Part shown: in pieces, positions 61,019 to 64,000 of the stretch
How positions within the stretch are numbered: the first letter of the stretch is position 1
Layout: each line of letters opens with the position of its first letter
From: Drosophila pseudoobscura
Taxonomy: Eukaryota; Arthropoda; Insecta; Diptera; Drosophilidae
NCBI RefSeq assembly: GCF_009870125.1
Contig: NC_046681.1
Span: 3,286,001-3,350,000, forward strand
DNA length: 64,000 nucleotides
Reading direction: 5' to 3'
Notes under the pieces: model-generated
What the model was told of the DNA's origin: nothing
Seen by the model: only the letters and a program-made list of their open reading frames with translations
The model's database searches: none
Translations under genes and position numbers: made by a program

Positions 61019-63276
61019 AGGTGCAGGAGGAGTGCAGCGCCAGCTCTGTGAATGATTTCGTTGTTGCTCTTCTCCGGCGATGGCGCCCGATCTGAAGCCG
61101 GAAACGCAAGACAGTATTTTACTTATCCACTGGAAGCTTGTTTACATCGTGCTTCGAGAGGTCGAAGAGAACGGCGAGGACTGCAGATGAATTGGAGGAA
61201 ATGTTAAACGCACACGGACAACTATCGGAAGCGATCATGGGAGTAGTTCTCCATTTACGAGTTGACATAGCTGGCACTTTATTCATCGAAGATAATAAAT
61301 AGATCGGGTAAAAATATTCCATTTCCAAGGGTATATACAGGGATATTCCTTTAGACAACTGCGTCTTCTATGAGATGCCCTGCACTCGAAGACTCGAGGA
61401 TGCAACCACCCATCGAATCATTCCGTAAACGGTTCCATCAGAATTCCATTAAATTGAAGATTTTCGGCTGTAAAGATACTTTGTGTTTGTCCCTTATGGA
61501 CACACGGATCTACCCAATTTTTGATCATCAGTAAAAACATCTTCTTTGGGCTCTAATATCTTCTGGGATGTGCTTGGAGATTAACCTTCTGGGGCTGTGA
61601 TTAATCTCGGATTTCACACTGTTTCCATCCAAAACAAAAGCCTATCATAATGTGGCAGCGACATCAATCCTCAAAATTCCCAAAGCAATCGCATCGTACG
61701 GATGCATGTATAATGGACATGACTAATACAATCTGGGCATTGAATGGTCAGGATTATCCAGTTTTGGGTTAACCAAGCGGATTTGTTATAGTATTCAGTA
61801 TAAACTGGTGGTGTATGGGGCTTTAAACACTTCATTGCTACCTATACCTATAATATACCCGCATATCTGTCCTTTTTGATGGGAACTAGGGAGACATCCT
61901 TTCGTTGAGGAAACGTCCAACATCCGACAGAAAAGAGGCAACTGTCTGCAGCTGTCAGATATCACGGCAAACGACAGTCAATCTCCCATCTGACACTCGT
62001 ATTGCACGAGCAGTTGCACATGCCACACATATTATCCACTAATAACTATAAACAAACTATGAGCTTAAGCAAACTGTTTGCTCTTTGGGGTTCCAAATGT
62101 CCTGTCGTTTTATGCGGCGAATACACACGCACATACTCCTACTCGTATCATATCGCTCTTTGAAAACAAGTCACACAAAGCAGCAGGCAGCAGGCAACAG
62201 GCAAACGGCAACAGGAAAGCGGCAGCACGAACGTAACTTTAAAGCCGCTTAAGGCTATAACCAGAAATGCCAGGCCAAACGAAGCAGGTCAAGTCACACA
62301 AACACAGGGATTACCACTGCAAGGCTGTTCACTGTTCACTGTTCCCTGCTGTGGTTGTTGCTGTTGCTGTTGCTGTTGGTCTGTGTACACTTTCGGGCAG
62401 CAGGTGCCTCATGCCAAGGATAAGACGTATAGAAGCTGGCAATACAATGGCCGAAACGCCAAGCCAACAGCAACAGCAACAGCAAAAGCAAAAGGCGATT
62501 CTGTCAAAATATTTACGATATGTCGTCGTCTCCGGTCTCTATCCTCTGGCCTTGCCTGCCAGCCAGCCAGCCTGCCTGCCTGCCTGCCTGCTTGCCGCCT
62601 GGCTTCTAAAGCGTAAGGACCACCCACACAGCACACACAATAGCTGATCCAACAGCCAGCAGCCAGGGCGGGCAAGGACGTCGCAGGACATGTGTAGCAC
62701 ATGCTATTTGCGGGATACAATCCCAGTACCCGCAACAATATATTCGACCTCGTCCGTGGCGGCCATTACTTAGCCAAGGACGAGGCACACACAGGAAAAT
62801 TGATTCATCTTACTGCCTCCTCTTAGGCGTAGGCGTAGGCGCTTCTGTCCTTCGGGTTTCCCTCTGTCCCTCTGTCCCTCCGTCACTGCGCTGGCAAAAC
62901 ATTGTCATGTAAAATTAAAATTTATGGCTAATTTGTGTGCGTGAACGTGAATTTGTTGGCTGTCCCTTCCTGTCCTTTACTTGCTCACTTTTTTTCAAGT
63001 AGGGACGTGCCTGCGTTTCATTTGTCTTTTGTCGCATTTCCATACCCATTTCCCAGTTACGCTGCGGCCAGCAGAGTCGTAAATTTCCCTCATTTGCTGG
63101 GCAATTTTCACTGGAAAAGTGGAAAGAAATGTGTGAGAAAACCTCTGAGTTCAGAGGGCAAGGGCGGGATCTGCAAAGTTCAACCATGAGACCATAATAA
63201 AATCGAAAACTCGAATAAAACACTTATTTGCGGGAGTCTTTTGGCTCAGTGGTGTATATATTTGTGTATATCATGT
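61019..63276. other. Non-coding stretch downstream of the Ryk-family gene
   Basis: Contains CAGGCAGCAGGCAACAGG-type repeats (about 62183-62207), (GTTGCT)n (about 62355-62376), (CAACAG)n (about 62464-62483) and a GCCTGCCT/GCCAGCCA tract (about 62558-62595). Two plus-strand AATAAA hexamers lie at 63196 and 63214, but no plus-strand gene end was found. A weak minus-strand exon candidate at 61119-61180 is discussed under findings. Confidence 0.5.
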
Positions 63277-63282
63277 TTTAAT
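63277..63282 (-). terminator. Candidate poly(A) signal ATTAAA for the Ryk-family gene
   Basis: TTTAAT on the plus strand reads ATTAAA on the minus strand, 476 bp past the Ryk stop codon. I found no canonical minus-strand AATAAA between the stop and this point. A 3' UTR of about 63260-63757 is therefore plausible, but a longer one is not excluded. Confidence 0.35.
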
Positions 63283-63757
63283 CTCTCGTATAAACGGTAA
63301 ATGTACCAAAATTCAGATCATGCTATCGATCCACATCCATGTGCACTTTTCAGATAAATACGTGTTCCGTTTCTCTACTCGTAAATGCTATTGATAAATA
63401 TCACTATATTTGATTTTCGGTTCTGTAGGTTCTTTAGGTTCTTTAGCTAGTGGATTGATGCTGGAGGCCGTTCATATGTACGTAAATAAGTATCTGAAAT
63501 CTACCGTTATATGTGTATTAAATGTTTTATGCTGTACGTTCTATGTGTGATAAAAGTTGAGTCTTTCCTTCGATGATCTTAGAGTAGGTCTATCCATAAT
63601 CTACATATATGTATATATACAGGCGAACATTCGATTTGGCAGATATCGTTACAAAGCTAACGAAACTAAACTAAACTAAATTAGACTGCAGGACTTCGAC
63701 TAACTAAAAATAGACAGATGGAGAGGTTCAGGCCTTGGGCACACCCTCCAGATCGTC
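63283..63757 (-). other. Probable 3' UTR of the Ryk-family gene
   Basis: AT-rich sequence downstream of the minus-strand stop codon at 63758. It contains short repeats such as two AGGTTCTTT copies around 63427-63443, and ATGTATATATAC-type stretches around 63605. No convincing open frame continues here. The assignment rests only on adjacency and the candidate ATTAAA at its end. Confidence 0.4.
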
Positions 63758-64000
63758 CTAGACATAGCGCGTGATCTGTGAGTAGAAGTCGGAGAGGCAG
63801 GACTGCAGCTGGGCGAAGGTGGGACGCTCTCCGGGCAGAAGGGCCCAGCAGTAGGCCATGATGGTGAACCTGTTGGAAGAGAGGGGAGTCAAGGGAAGTG
63901 CTCTCTCTCCTCGCGCGCATTCAGATACTCACAGCTCGTCGGGACAGTTGAAGGGCTGGGCCAGGCGATAGCCATCCTTCAGATAGTGCTCCATCTCGAA
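63758..64000 (-). CDS. Ryk/Derailed-family receptor tyrosine kinase, C-terminal exons (partial)
   Basis: The gene runs leftward and enters from beyond 64000. Exon 64000-63933 (68 nt in the window) is followed by a 63 bp GT-AG intron (63870-63932) and the terminal exon 63869-63758 with its TAG stop. A leucine codon is split CT/G by the intron. The 59 visible residues begin FEMEHYLKDGYRLAQPFNCP and end LSDFYSQITRYV. They are kinase subdomains X-XI: the DGYR(L)xQPxNCPDELF block and the CWALLPxERPTF block, with its conserved arginine, are diagnostic of Ryk (vertebrate RYK also ends in Tyr-Val). Family members are single-pass Wnt5 receptors with an extracellular WIF domain and a weak or inactive kinase, acting in axon guidance and muscle attachment. 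Drosophila has drl, dnt and Drl-2; I lean towards drl or dnt (Muller B) but cannot separate them from 59 residues. Confidence 0.93.

Noticed and set aside
63190..63220. Two plus-strand AATAAA hexamers suggesting a converging gene end
   Set aside because: No coding exon or splice structure on the plus strand leads into them; AATAAA is common in AT-rich DNA.
1..64000. CRISPR arrays, tRNA, rRNA and known Drosophila miRNA seeds
   Set aside because: No spaced repeats of CRISPR type and no tRNA-like T-loop with matching arms were noticed. The mature miRNA sequences I checked from memory (miR-133, miR-2, miR-87, miR-1) were not seen. A tRNAscan/Infernal run would be decisive.

Overview
The window is Drosophila-type nuclear DNA. 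Introns are short (52-72 bp, GT-AG), intergenic DNA is AT-rich, there are many 3-12 bp tandem repeats and TACATATGTA-type motifs, and a LINE remnant and a mini-me-like dispersed repeat are present. The frequent ACTCGTA words suggest the obscura group (D. pseudoobscura and relatives), but that is an impression and not a computed result. It is not prokaryotic; most open frames here are chance frames in low-complexity DNA.

Only three protein-coding genes can be supported. Two are four-exon paralogues arranged head to head: one on the minus strand at 22064-23238 (334 aa) and one on the plus strand at 23783-24970 (329 aa). Both encode coiled-coil proteins of the CCDC42/CFAP73 (DUF4200) family. Their first three exons have identical lengths (113, 455 and 288 nt) and identical intron phases, and only 544 bp separates the two start codons. 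This is an inverted tandem duplication with a possible shared promoter. The family is linked to sperm and cilium axonemes, so male-germline expression is expected (inference). The third gene enters at the right edge on the minus strand: the last two coding exons (63758-64000) of a Ryk/Derailed-family Wnt-receptor tyrosine kinase.

Region by region: 1-22063 is gene-poor, with microsatellites and a few weak exon candidates (a His-rich one near 0.9 kb and a Cys-rich one near 12.4 kb). 22064-24970 is the CCDC42-like pair. 24971-63757 is a 38.8 kb gene desert that runs up to the 3' end of the Ryk gene. It holds a mini-me-type element (about 29.6-30.2 kb) with internal CT and GA tracts, a decayed 3' fragment of a LINE reverse transcriptase (about 36.0-36.6 kb), a perfect (GGGGCT)7 array at 48.7 kb with G-quadruplex potential, several 7-12 bp minisatellites, and scattered candidate regulatory motifs. 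No tRNA, rRNA, CRISPR array or known miRNA was recognised.
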